From: Prolixibacteraceae bacterium UBA5740
Lineage (GTDB): Bacteria > Bacteroidota > Bacteroidia > Bacteroidales > Prolixibacteraceae
Direction: 5' to 3'
Length of the DNA: 9,004 nucleotides
NCBI GenBank assembly: GCA_002419285.1
Contig: DIFU01000113.1
Location: forward strand, 1 to 9,004
The translations under genes were made by a program, and so were the position numbers. Below, in pieces: positions 1 through 7,445 of the stretch (position 1 is the stretch's first letter; the number at the start of each line of letters is the position of its first letter). A model generated the notes under the pieces. The model was given only the letters and a program-made list of their open reading frames with translations, did not search any database and was not told the origin of the DNA.

Positions 1-1205
1 CTCTTTTGGTTGTGCGCTCTCTTGGAAACAAAGAGCAGGCCTTGATCTATTTCAGGGCCATTATCAGAAGGGCAGAAGTATTCAGGACCCTGAATGGCAT
101 TGAATACTATAACTTCGTGATATCATCAACCAATCATCGGCAGATTACTGCGGACCAGTCGATTGCAGAATACCTTCGGTTTTACCTGAAAAATTACAGC
201 CGTTTTATCGGACCAGATTTCTCGGAAGAGGAAATACAGGAATCACCTGAAGAATTAATGGCCAGGGCCCAGCGCGAAGATGAAATCCTGGGTGAAGGTG
301 GCCGGTTTGTTTCGGTTGATGTACCGGTTATCGAAGCGATGTTCTCCCCTCAAATCGACACAATACAGAGTTTTGTGATTGCTGTCCATGACAAGAACCT
401 TTCACTAAGACCCGTATTAACGCAATTTGCCGAATTCAACCGCAGAGAATTCAGGATATGGAACCTGGCTTCGGAAATCAAACAATCAAAAGAATACCAG
501 TTTGTGGTGATCTCCGGAATCCCGGGCTATACTGAGGGTATGTCCTATTTCCGGAAGGCCATTACCGAAAGATCTCTCTTTAATTCTTTAGGGACAATCT
601 CGTACCGGAATTTCATGGCCACTGGACAAAACCTCCTGAAGCTGACAGAAAATGAGCAGGTAGATTCTTATATGGAATTCTTCAGGACAAATTATATCCA
701 AAGAGCAGGACAAGTCCCACCTGCCGGCACTCCATCTTCACCAACCGGACAAGCCCAAACACAACCACAGGTTCAGCCAGAATCTGTCGAGGAGAATGAC
801 AACATACCGGACAGCAGCATAGGATACAATGGTCCATATACGACAAACACAACCGGGGTCCACCAATTCATACTCGTTGTGCCGAATGAAGGATTTAACA
901 AACAGCAGTTGCTGGAGAACCTCAGAAGCTATAATGAGAGCAGCTATAATTCGCTGAATTTGCAAATTTCGGAATCCACCCTTGATGACTTCCGGATCCT
1001 GATCAAAATTTCGGGGTTGCCTGACAAGGCCGTTGCAATGGAATATCTCAGGACCATTGTCCAGAACCGCTTGCTATTTGCCCCACTCGAAAACGCTGAT
1101 TACCGGAACTTTATCGCAACGCCGGAAAATCTAGCTATCTTTGTCAGGGAGAAGAATATTACCGACTACATGGAATTTTACAGGTTGTTTTACCTGAATC
1201 GATGA
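1..1205 (+). CDS. PorW/SprE-like repeat protein, C-terminal part (5'-truncated)
   Basis: The gene runs in from the left edge; the frame is already open at base 3, so the true start lies outside and the stop is TGA at 1203. About 400 residues are visible. They contain a module of roughly 115 residues: about residues 115-232 and 284-399 are complete copies, and residues 1-68 are the end of another. Each copy has a beta-rich first half (FVIAV, FILVV), then an A-x-x-Y-F/L-R-x-I helix, a Y-R/Y-N-F core followed by a short 'I-A-T' type strand, and a closing Y-M-E-F-Y/F-x-x-x-Y. A Pro/Gln/Thr-rich linker (about 233-283) separates the last two. From memory, this architecture matches the C-terminal region of TPR lipoproteins of the PorW/SprE kind, needed for T9SS secretion. 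The TPR part would lie upstream and is not visible. Its position just before porX supports a T9SS link. The family name is an inference; the repeats are seen directly. Confidence 0.55.
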   Translation, partial: LLVVRSLGNKEQALIYFRAIIRRAEVFRTLNGIEYYNFVISSTNHRQITADQSIAEYLRFYLKNYSRFIGPDFSEEEIQESPEELMARAQREDEILGEGGRFVSVDVPVIEAMFSPQIDTIQSFVIAVHDKNLSLRPVLTQFAEFNRREFRIWNLASEIKQSKEYQFVVISGIPGYTEGMSYFRKAITERSLFNSLGTISYRNFMATGQNLLKLTENEQVDSYMEFFRTNYIQRAGQVPPAGTPSSPTGQAQTQPQVQPESVEENDNIPDSSIGYNGPYTTNTTGVHQFILVVPNEGFNKQQLLENLRSYNESSYNSLNLQISESTLDDFRILIKISGLPDKAVAMEYLRTIVQNRLLFAPLENADYRNFIATPENLAIFVREKNITDYMEFYRLFYLNR

Positions 1206-1298
1206 TCGCGGTTCGCAGCCAATCGGTTAAAGTTTGTTAAGTTCACACTTCACAGGCCTGATTTTTGTTCTATTACAATTGAACGCTAGTAAAAAAAT

Positions 1299-2855
1299 AT
1301 GAGAAAAATACGCATATTATGGGTTGATGACGAAATTGACCTGCTGAGGCCGCATATCATCTTCCTCCGGGAAAAAGACTATGAGGTAGAAACGGCCAAT
1401 AATGGGGCTGATGCTCTGGAAATTGTCAGCAAAACCCATTTTGACATTATTTTTCTCGATGAGAACATGCCTGGTCTAAGCGGACTTGAAACGCTTAACC
1501 GAATCAAAAACATCGCTCCCAATGTTCCTGTGGTCATGATCACGAAAAGCGAAGAAGAGAATATCATGGACGAAGCCATTGGTTCAAAGATTGCAGATTA
1601 CCTGATTAAGCCTGTTAACCCCAAGCAAATTCTTTTAACACTCAAGAAAAACATTGAGACGAAGCGTCTTGTAACCCGTCAAACCACTTCGGCTTACCAG
1701 TCAGAGTTTACGCAGATCGGCATGAAATTGAACGACCGGCTATCGGCCGGTGAGTGGACCGAGCTATACAGAAAACTGGTATACTGGGAGCTTGAACTGG
1801 GCACGTCGGATGATGCTGCCATGGACGAAATCCTGGTCATGCAAAAAAATGAAGCCAACATAGCCTTTTTCAGGTTTATCAAGGATAATTATCTGAAATG
1901 GTTTGGTAAACCTCTGGGAGAAAGGCCGATGCTCTCGACCGATATTTTCAGGCACAAGGTTTTCCCCATTCTTGAAATGAACAGGAAGGTTTTCGTCCTG
2001 GTCATCGACAATTTGCGCTATGATCAATGGAGGATGTTGAGCCGTGTGGTCAATGACTATTACATTACGGAAGATGAATCGCTCTATTTCAGTATCATAC
2101 CGACCGCAACAATGTATGCGCGCAATTCCATGTTTGCCGGACTAATGCCTTCTGAGATCGAGAAACTGTATCCCATGCTCTGGGATGATGATGATAATGA
2201 AGGTAATAAAAACCAGCACGAAGAGGAACTGCTCCGCAAGCAAATGCTCCGTCTTGGCAGGAAGGAAAAACTTTATTTTGACAAGGTATCCAATCTGAAA
2301 AGCGGGAAAAAGCTGGCCGACACCATTCAGGCTATCAGTGATAACGATTTGTCGGTCATGGTTTTCAACTTTGTTGACATGATTTCACATGCACGTACTG
2401 AAATGGAAATGATCAGGGAACTGGCATCCGATGAAAAAGCTTACAGATCGCTGACCATGAGCTGGTTTAACCACTCATCGCTGCTCGACCTACTGAAGTC
2501 ACTTGCTGAAAACGACATCCACCTTGTCATCACTACCGATCATGGAACCATCAGAGTCAACAATCCTGTCAAGGTGATTGGCGACAGGGAAACCAATACC
2601 AACCTCAGGTACAAGTTGGGAAAGAACCTGAATTACAAAGCGAAACAGGTTTTTGAAGTACCAAATCCAAAGGGTGCTTTCCTGCCCTCGCGAAATGTGA
2701 GTACCAGTTATATTTTTGCTCAGGGAAGTGACTTCTTCGTTTATCCGAATAATTTTAATTACTACGCGAATTATTACAACAATACCTTCCAGCATGGAGG
2801 AATTTCCATGGAAGAAATGATTGTTCCGGTAATCACTTTGGTCCCAAAAAAATAA
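1299..2855 (+). CDS. porX: PorX: T9SS response regulator with PglZ phosphoesterase output domain
   Basis: Residues 1-120 form a CheY-like receiver: acidic pair D10/D11, phosphoacceptor D54 (FLDENMPG), switch T82 and K104 in LIKP. After a helical linker (about 125-225), residues 230-515 form a PglZ domain of the alkaline-phosphatase superfamily. Its presumed metal and catalytic residues are present: D237 in VIDNLRYDQW, T271 in SIIPTATMYARN, D360 and H364 in NFVDMISH, D414/H415 in TTDHG, and H499 in QHGG. The length of 518 residues is usual for PorX. In studied Bacteroidota, PorX works with the sensor kinase PorY, affects T9SS gene expression and binds the T9SS motor protein PorL; its phosphoesterase cleaves nucleotide substrates. 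No DNA-binding domain is seen. The ATG at 1299 follows an A-rich stretch with no Shine-Dalgarno, as is common in this phylum. A 93-base gap separates it from the upstream gene, with only a poor promoter candidate (TAAAGTTTG at 1228), so cotranscription is possible. Confidence 0.95.
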   Translation: MRKIRILWVDDEIDLLRPHIIFLREKDYEVETANNGADALEIVSKTHFDIIFLDENMPGLSGLETLNRIKNIAPNVPVVMITKSEEENIMDEAIGSKIADYLIKPVNPKQILLTLKKNIETKRLVTRQTTSAYQSEFTQIGMKLNDRLSAGEWTELYRKLVYWELELGTSDDAAMDEILVMQKNEANIAFFRFIKDNYLKWFGKPLGERPMLSTDIFRHKVFPILEMNRKVFVLVIDNLRYDQWRMLSRVVNDYYITEDESLYFSIIPTATMYARNSMFAGLMPSEIEKLYPMLWDDDDNEGNKNQHEEELLRKQMLRLGRKEKLYFDKVSNLKSGKKLADTIQAISDNDLSVMVFNFVDMISHARTEMEMIRELASDEKAYRSLTMSWFNHSSLLDLLKSLAENDIHLVITTDHGTIRVNNPVKVIGDRETNTNLRYKLGKNLNYKAKQVFEVPNPKGAFLPSRNVSTSYIFAQGSDFFVYPNNFNYYANYYNNTFQHGGISMEEMIVPVITLVPKK

Positions 2856-2866
2856 CAGGAATAGAG

Positions 2867-2887
2867 AAAAAGGAACTGGCCAGTTCC
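2867..2887 (-). terminator. Rho-independent terminator of the mlaEF operon
   Basis: A perfect 16-base palindrome (GGAACTGGCCAGTTCC, 2872-2887) lies 8 bases after the mlaF stop. Read on the minus strand it gives a 6-bp stem with a GGCC loop, followed at once by five T (2867-2871), the classic intrinsic terminator layout. On the plus strand the hairpin is followed by A residues, so it should not stop porX transcripts efficiently. Confidence 0.7.
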
Positions 2888-2895
2888 AAAATGTA

Positions 2896-3651
2896 CTAGA
2901 TCTGCCCCTTTTTCATTTGAGCATATAGTTTGTTCGCAAAGATGAAGTCATCGAGAGCCTGGTTTCCGGAGCTGAGAATTTCCTTTTTGGTACCTTCCCA
3001 GCATTTTTCACCTTTATGTATAAACAAAACGCTATCGCCAATCTCGATCACAGAGTTCATATCGTGGGTATTGATGATTGTCGTCATATTGAATTCCTTG
3101 GTCAGGTCGTGAATCAGGTTATCAATCAGGGTGGATGTTTCCGGATCGAGGCCTGAATTGGGCTCATCGCAAAAGAGATACTTCGGGTTAAGCGCTATGG
3201 CCCGTGCAATGGCCACCCTCTTTTTCATCCCGCCACTGATTTCAGAGGGGAACATATGATTGGCGTTGGTGATATTCACATGGTCGAGACAAAAACTGAC
3301 CCGTTTTAGTTTTTCCTTACCCGAGAAATTGGTGAACATATCGAGAGGGAACCGAACATTTTCCTCAACGGTCAGAGAATCAAACAAGGCCCCACCCTGA
3401 AATACCATTCCAATCTCCCTGCGAAGCAGTTTTCTCTCTTTCTGCTTCATGGCAGTCAGGTCGCGGTTGTCATAGACGATCGTTCCTGAATCGGGTTCAA
3501 ACAATCCCAGAATACACTTCAACAAAACAGTCTTTCCCGATCCGCTTCGGCCAATAATGAGATTAGTCTTTCCTGGTTCAAAAGAGGTTGTAATATTTTG
3601 GAGGACAGTCTTTTCCTCAAACGATTTGGATAAGCCGGTTACCTGGATCAT
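2896..3651 (-). CDS. mlaF: ABC transporter ATP-binding protein, MlaF-like
   Basis: This 251-residue cytoplasmic ATPase powers a lipid (MCE/Mla-type) transporter together with the permease encoded just upstream. All ABC motifs are intact: Walker A GRSGSGKT (34-41), Q-loop Q85 in VFQGGALFDSLTV, signature ISGGMKKRVAIARA (138-151), Walker B YLFCDEPNSGLDP with E163, and H-loop H196 in NTHD. The phrase FQGGALFDSLTVEENV and the signature SGGMKKR are typical of the MlaF/Ttg2A subfamily rather than of general ABC ATPases. The start ATG overlaps the mlaE stop in an ATGA (3648-3651), which implies translational coupling. The known Mla complex (MlaFEDB) moves phospholipids between inner and outer membranes; direction and substrate here are inferred from the family. 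No MCE (MlaD) gene follows, since a terminator closes the unit. Confidence 0.92.
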   Translation of the reverse strand: MIQVTGLSKSFEEKTVLQNITTSFEPGKTNLIIGRSGSGKTVLLKCILGLFEPDSGTIVYDNRDLTAMKQKERKLLRREIGMVFQGGALFDSLTVEENVRFPLDMFTNFSGKEKLKRVSFCLDHVNITNANHMFPSEISGGMKKRVAIARAIALNPKYLFCDEPNSGLDPETSTLIDNLIHDLTKEFNMTTIINTHDMNSVIEIGDSVLFIHKGEKCWEGTKKEILSSGNQALDDFIFANKLYAQMKKGQI

Positions 3652-4388
3652 GTGAGTAGGAGTCTGGTTAATATCAAATCAAATAACAAGATAAGAATAT
3701 TGGTATTCACAACCGCTTTGGTGCTGGCTTTACCAACTTCCAGTGCACCTCCCTGCACAAAAAAACCATGATATGCAGGAACCGATGCAATAAGAAACCC
3801 AAAAAAGATGGATTTAACCAGCGTGAATGTCACATAATAGGGTATGAAAAAATACCTGATGCCATCGATGTAATCAGGCACAGTGACCACCCCGGTCAAA
3901 GGTCCAACCACCAATCCTCCCAGCAGTCCAAAGAAAATACTCAAAATTACAAGGAATGGCATTATGAATACGACGGCAACAATTTTGGGAAGAATGAGAT
4001 AGCTGGCAGAATTTACTCCCATAATTTCGAGAGAATCAATCTGCTCGGTTACCTTCATGCTGCCGATTTCAGAAGAGATATTGGATCCTATTTTCCCGGC
4101 GAGAATCAGTCCGATAATGGTCGATGAAAACTCCAAAATCAGGGTATCACGGGTTCCCAATCCGATCAATGTTTTGGGATAGAGTGGGTTCATAAGGTTA
4201 TATGCCAACTGGATAGTAAGGATTCCACCAATAAACAACGAAATAATGACCACAATACCAATAGAATTTATTCCCAATGCATCAATTTCATGAATTAGCT
4301 GTCGCCCGTACATTTTATGCCGTTCGGGTTTTGAAAACACTTTGCCCAGCATCCAGAAATAGCGGCCTATATGATAAAGAATTTTCAT
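3648..4388 (-). CDS. mlaE: MlaE-family lipid ABC transporter permease
   Basis: This 246-residue inner-membrane protein belongs to the MlaE/DUF140 permease family. Hydrophobic segments lie around residues 42-63, 87-99, 133-165, 185-205 and 225-245. The family hallmark is clear at 97-125, with AGKIGSNISSEIGSMKV followed by TEQIDSLEIMGV. The N-terminal segment (R9 to about residue 35) resembles the interfacial helix of MlaE. In the Mla complex two copies of this subunit, with MlaF and an MlaD-type MCE ring, form the lipid path. The ATG at 4386-4388 has no Shine-Dalgarno. A near-consensus -7 element (TAATTTAG, minus strand, 4405-4412) lies about 17 bases upstream, but no -33 TTG is well spaced, so the promoter is uncertain. 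It is the first gene of a two-gene operon, divergent from manC. Confidence 0.93.
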   Translation of the reverse strand: MKILYHIGRYFWMLGKVFSKPERHKMYGRQLIHEIDALGINSIGIVVIISLFIGGILTIQLAYNLMNPLYPKTLIGLGTRDTLILEFSSTIIGLILAGKIGSNISSEIGSMKVTEQIDSLEIMGVNSASYLILPKIVAVVFIMPFLVILSIFFGLLGGLVVGPLTGVVTVPDYIDGIRYFFIPYYVTFTLVKSIFFGFLIASVPAYHGFFVQGGALEVGKASTKAVVNTNILILLFDLILTRLLLT

Positions 4389-4568
4389 GAAATAAAAATT
4401 TCGTCTAAATTACAACTAAATTCAATACACCCGGCCTGAATCAATCCCGGACCTGACCGGTTACAAAGCACTGGGCAACATCCATTCTGAATGTGTCGTC
4501 CTTTTCGGAAATGAAATGTCAGGTCATTCCCAATGATGGAATTCATATAAGCATACTTGAAAATTAGA

Positions 4569-4576
4569 TATATTTG
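4569..4576 (+). promoter_or_regulatory. Bacteroidota -7 promoter element for manC
   Basis: TATATTTG matches the phylum's -7 consensus TAnnTTTG exactly and lies 22 bases before the chosen manC ATG. Transcription would start near 4582, giving a short leader. No convincing -33 TTG is seen at the expected distance, so this is a consensus match only. If correct, it excludes the earlier TTG start at 4557, which would lie outside the transcript. Confidence 0.45.
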
Positions 4577-4598
4577 GAGAAATGAATTCTCACAAATC

Positions 4599-5687
4599 AT
4601 GAATAATAACTATTGTGTAATAATGGCTGGAGGCATTGGCTCCCGCTTCTGGCCCATGAGCCGCAAGGATATGCCCAAACAGTTTCTCGACATTCTCGGA
4701 ACAGGCAGGACATTGCTCCAGCAGGCATACGACAGGTTCTCAAAGGTAATTCCAACCGAAAATTTCTTTGTCGTTACCAGCGACGATTATCGGGAAATGG
4801 TAAAACAGCAACTTCCTGAACTCTCCTATAACCAGATCCTTGGTGAGCCTCTCCGTCGCAATACCGCCCCCTGCATCGCTTACGCAGCCAATAAGATAAA
4901 AACCATCAATCCAAACGCCAACCTGATCATTGCCCCCTCCGACCACCTAATTTTGAAAGAAGAGGAATTTCTGCATCAGATCAGCAAGGGACTCGATTTT
5001 GTTGCCCACAACAGGGCTCTTCTCACCCTGGGAATCAAGCCCGGGAGACCCGAAACCGGTTATGGGTACATCCAGGTTGGTGAAAAAAGGACATACAAAG
5101 ATTTTGATAACCTGCACCAGGTAAAAACTTTCACAGAAAAGCCCAACCTTCAGATGGCCGAAATCTTTGTTGAAAGCGGTGAATTTTTCTGGAATTCAGG
5201 GATTTTTCTCTGGTCACTACCCACCATACTCAGGGCATTTGATGCACATCTAAGCGAAGTTGCAATTCTTTTCTCGCAGGGAGAACATCTGTATAACACG
5301 CCAAATGAAAAAGCCTTTATCAACAAGATTTATTCCGAATGCATGGGAATCTCCATTGATTACGGAATCATGGAAAAATCAGACAATGTATATGTGCTGA
5401 CAGCCGATTTCGGCTGGAGTGATTTGGGGACCTGGGGATCACTCTATGAAAAACAGCCCAAGGATGAGTTTGATAACGTGATCACCGGACAAAAGGTGTT
5501 GTCATATAACAACCGCAATTGCATTGTCAAGATTCCCAATGACAAGATAGCCGTTTTACAGGGACTGGAAGGCTATATCGTCGTCGAATCAAACAATACC
5601 TTGCTGGTTTGCCGTCGGGAAGATGAGCAACTCATCCGCCAGTATGTAAATGATGTCCAGTTAAAATTCGGCGCAGAATTCACATAA
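4599..5687 (+). CDS. manC: Mannose-1-phosphate guanylyltransferase
   Basis: The enzyme joins mannose-1-phosphate and GTP to give GDP-mannose and pyrophosphate in the cytoplasm, feeding glycan and possibly GDP-fucose synthesis. From the ATG at 4599 the protein has 362 residues. Visible motifs are the nucleotidyltransferase signature GGIGSRFWPMSR (11-22) with PKQF (26-29), EPLRRNTAPC (83-92), PSDH (113-116), the sugar-phosphate loop FTEKP (178-182), WNSGIFLW (198-205), DYGIME (254-259) and FGWSDLGTW (271-279). The C-terminal cupin-like phosphomannose isomerase domain of bifunctional homologues is absent, so this is the short monofunctional form. An upstream in-frame TTG at 4557 would add 14 residues, but the family begins with a few residues before the CVIMAGG strand, and a -7 element lies between the two starts. 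It is convergent with the amidase gene, 28 bases away. Confidence 0.95.
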   Translation: MNNNYCVIMAGGIGSRFWPMSRKDMPKQFLDILGTGRTLLQQAYDRFSKVIPTENFFVVTSDDYREMVKQQLPELSYNQILGEPLRRNTAPCIAYAANKIKTINPNANLIIAPSDHLILKEEEFLHQISKGLDFVAHNRALLTLGIKPGRPETGYGYIQVGEKRTYKDFDNLHQVKTFTEKPNLQMAEIFVESGEFFWNSGIFLWSLPTILRAFDAHLSEVAILFSQGEHLYNTPNEKAFINKIYSECMGISIDYGIMEKSDNVYVLTADFGWSDLGTWGSLYEKQPKDEFDNVITGQKVLSYNNRNCIVKIPNDKIAVLQGLEGYIVVESNNTLLVCRREDEQLIRQYVNDVQLKFGAEFT

Positions 5688-5699
5688 AAAGCTGATTCA

Positions 5700-5717
5700 A
5701 TAAGAGACTTATCTTTT
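5700..5717 (+). terminator. Possible weak terminator after manC
   Basis: ATAAG-AGA-CTTAT (5700-5712) forms a 5-bp, AT-rich stem followed by CTTTT, 12 bases after the manC stop and running into the stop of the convergent amidase gene. The position suits a terminator, but the stem is weak. Confidence 0.25.
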
Positions 5718-7329
5718 AATCCATGAGGGACTTCTGAAATCCAGGTGATTCCCTGTGCTGAGTGGCTTGTTCATATGCATAAGCCAACCGAAGCAATGCA
5801 GGCTCACTCCATGCCCTGCCGAAGAAAGAAATCCCCACCGGCAACCCATGCACAAATCCCATGGGTACAGTGATATTTGGATATCCGGAAATCGCGGCTG
5901 GAGAGGAACTGCTCCCGCTGAAATGATCACCGTTAACCCAGTCAATGGTCCATGCCGGGCCGTTTGTGGCGGCGATGATGGCATCCAGACGGTTTTCATC
6001 CATGGCCCGGTCAATTCCTTCCTGTGAGTACTTTTTTGAGTCAGACAGTGCCTGCAGGTATTCTTTGGAGTCGAGTCCCGACTTGGATTGAGCCTGTTCA
6101 AAAATTTCCTGGCCAAACCAAGGCATCTCACTTCCCGCATTCTCCTGGTTAAACCTGATAATCTCCTCAAGAGTTCTGGCCGGTGCTGTTGGATGTTCCT
6201 GAAGGTATCGGTTCAAATCGGCTTTAAATTCATACAGAAGTACTTCATAAGAGGGCATCCCCCACTTCCGGCTGTTTTCGAAAGTAATATTGTCGATGAC
6301 CTCGGCACCTTTTGCTTTCAGGCTTTCCACAGCCTGATCAAACAACTGGTCAACCAGGGGATTGAATCCCAGCATATCACGGGCAATACCTATACGGGCA
6401 CCCGACAGGCCATTCACATCAAGGAAGGAGGTATAATCAACAGAAATATCACCTCTTGGCACATGGGTTTCCGCATCCTGATCATCAAATCCGGCCAGTG
6501 CACCTAAAAGGATCGCGGCATCGGTCACCGTCCTGCACATTGGCCCGGCAGTATCCTGGCTGTGTGCGATCGGGATAATGCCCCTGCGGCTCCACAAACC
6601 CAGTGTAGGTTTTAAGCCAACAAGTCCATTAATACCCGAAGGGCAGACAATCGATCCATTAGTCTCGGTTCCGATACCAATGGTGCAAAGGTTTGCCGCA
6701 ACAGCGGCTCCGGTTCCGGCACTTGATCCGCACGGACTGCGGTCGAGCATGTAGGGGTTGCGAACCTGGCCGCCACGGCCACTCCAACCACTCGAAGAGC
6801 GGTCACTTCTGAAATTTGCCCATTCACTGAGGTTGGTCTTCCCAAGCAAGACGGCACCGGCTTCACGTAACCTTGCAACAATGGCAGCATCTGATTGTGC
6901 GATATGCCCGGAAAGTGCCAGTGATCCGGCGGTGGTTTGCATACGGTCCCCACTGTCAATATTATCCTTGATCATCACCGGGATGCCATGTAAAGGTCCG
7001 CGAACCTTACCCGATTGCCGTTCTTCATCCAGGGTCCTGGCAATATCCAAAGCCTCCGGATTAAGTTCGATAACCGATTTTAAAAGCGGATCAACCATTG
7101 TGATCCGATCGAGGTATTTTTTGCAGATAGCCTCCGACGTCAGTTCGCCCGATTCCATTTTAGCCTTTAAATCACCGACAGTAATTTCGTTCAGTTCAAA
7201 ATCGGCTGGATTGATTGCAACTTCCGAAGGAGTCTTTTGTGCATCGGGGTTTGTACAATTGGACAGGCTGGCCATGGCAAGTCCGGTACCTGTAAGGGCT
7301 GCAGATGCTAGAAAGGTTCGTCTTTTCAT
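5716..7329 (-). CDS. Exported amidase-signature enzyme (Ser-cisSer-Lys hydrolase)
   Basis: This 537-residue enzyme belongs to the amidase signature family, which hydrolyses C-N amide bonds. The catalytic triad is readable: K121 in PVMIKDNID, cis-Ser S202 in SPCGSSAGTG and nucleophile S226 in TETNGSIVCPSG. The 24-residue spacing of the two serines is the same as in known members such as fatty-acid amide hydrolase. The N-terminus has KRRTFLAS (2-9), a twin-arginine-like motif, a hydrophobic stretch, then C25 in SLSNC, a possible though non-ideal lipobox. It is therefore probably exported by Tat and perhaps lipid-anchored, unlike cytoplasmic GatA, and no gatB/gatC is nearby. The C-terminal motif SSSSPAAISGYPNITVPMG (472-490) is typical of stand-alone amidases. 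The substrate is unknown: peptide amides, acylated amines and xenobiotic amides are all possible. It appears to have its own promoter in the gap before queF. Confidence 0.9.
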   Translation of the reverse strand: MKRRTFLASAALTGTGLAMASLSNCTNPDAQKTPSEVAINPADFELNEITVGDLKAKMESGELTSEAICKKYLDRITMVDPLLKSVIELNPEALDIARTLDEERQSGKVRGPLHGIPVMIKDNIDSGDRMQTTAGSLALSGHIAQSDAAIVARLREAGAVLLGKTNLSEWANFRSDRSSSGWSGRGGQVRNPYMLDRSPCGSSAGTGAAVAANLCTIGIGTETNGSIVCPSGINGLVGLKPTLGLWSRRGIIPIAHSQDTAGPMCRTVTDAAILLGALAGFDDQDAETHVPRGDISVDYTSFLDVNGLSGARIGIARDMLGFNPLVDQLFDQAVESLKAKGAEVIDNITFENSRKWGMPSYEVLLYEFKADLNRYLQEHPTAPARTLEEIIRFNQENAGSEMPWFGQEIFEQAQSKSGLDSKEYLQALSDSKKYSQEGIDRAMDENRLDAIIAATNGPAWTIDWVNGDHFSGSSSSPAAISGYPNITVPMGFVHGLPVGISFFGRAWSEPALLRLAYAYEQATQHRESPGFQKSLMD

Positions 7330-7343
7330 AGTGTTGTTATAAA

Positions 7344-7358
7344 ATGGCGTTAAGCCAT
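7344..7358 (-). other. Small hairpin in the amidase leader or queF 3' end
   Basis: ATGGC and GCCAT flank a 5-base loop, giving a 5-bp stem followed on the minus strand by TTTTATAAC. It lies 14 bases before the amidase ATG. It could be a weak terminator of the queF transcript or a leader hairpin. The sequence shows only the inverted repeat. Confidence 0.3.
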
Positions 7359-7383
7359 CGGTTCATCGCCTGGTTTAGAAAAA

Positions 7384-7413
7384 CGAATTTACATATTTGG
7401 GCGCTTATGGCAA
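7384..7413 (-). promoter_or_regulatory. Candidate promoter of the amidase gene
   Basis: On the minus strand TTG (7413-7411) is followed, after 19 bases, by TAAATTCG (7391-7384). This is one mismatch from the Bacteroidota -7 element TAnnTTTG, with a proper -33/-7 distance. It would start transcription near 7378, about 50 bases before the ATG, and make the amidase independent of the queuosine genes. Confidence 0.35.
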
Positions 7414-7445
7414 CCCTGAATTAAGTGAAAGTTTGAATCAATCCC

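Noticed and set aside
1228..1236. TAAAGTTTG as a porX promoter
   Set aside because: The spacer inside the element is three bases rather than two, and no TTG lies at the -33 distance, so it is too weak to list as a feature.
3768..4127. Open frame of 119 codons opposite mlaE
   Set aside because: It is antisense to a conserved permease and its translation lacks any recognisable domain.
4557..4598. Upstream TTG start for manC adding 14 residues
   Set aside because: The added residues are not typical of the family, a -7 promoter element lies inside the extension, and an ATG at 4599 gives the normal N-terminus.
4389..4598. Possible small gene in the mlaE-manC gap (minus strand, up to 4600)
   Set aside because: The 71-codon frame overlaps the mlaE start and has no family resemblance or start signal; the gap is better explained as divergent promoter DNA.
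5709..6170. Open frame of 153 codons inside the amidase region, same strand
   Set aside because: It is an out-of-frame shadow: low-complexity, rich in Arg, Pro and Ser, with no family features. The amidase frame over the same bases has conserved motifs.
6758..7342. Long open frame on the plus strand opposite the amidase (194 codons)
   Set aside because: It is fully antisense to a well-supported gene, its translation resembles no known family, and it reflects codon bias of the real gene.
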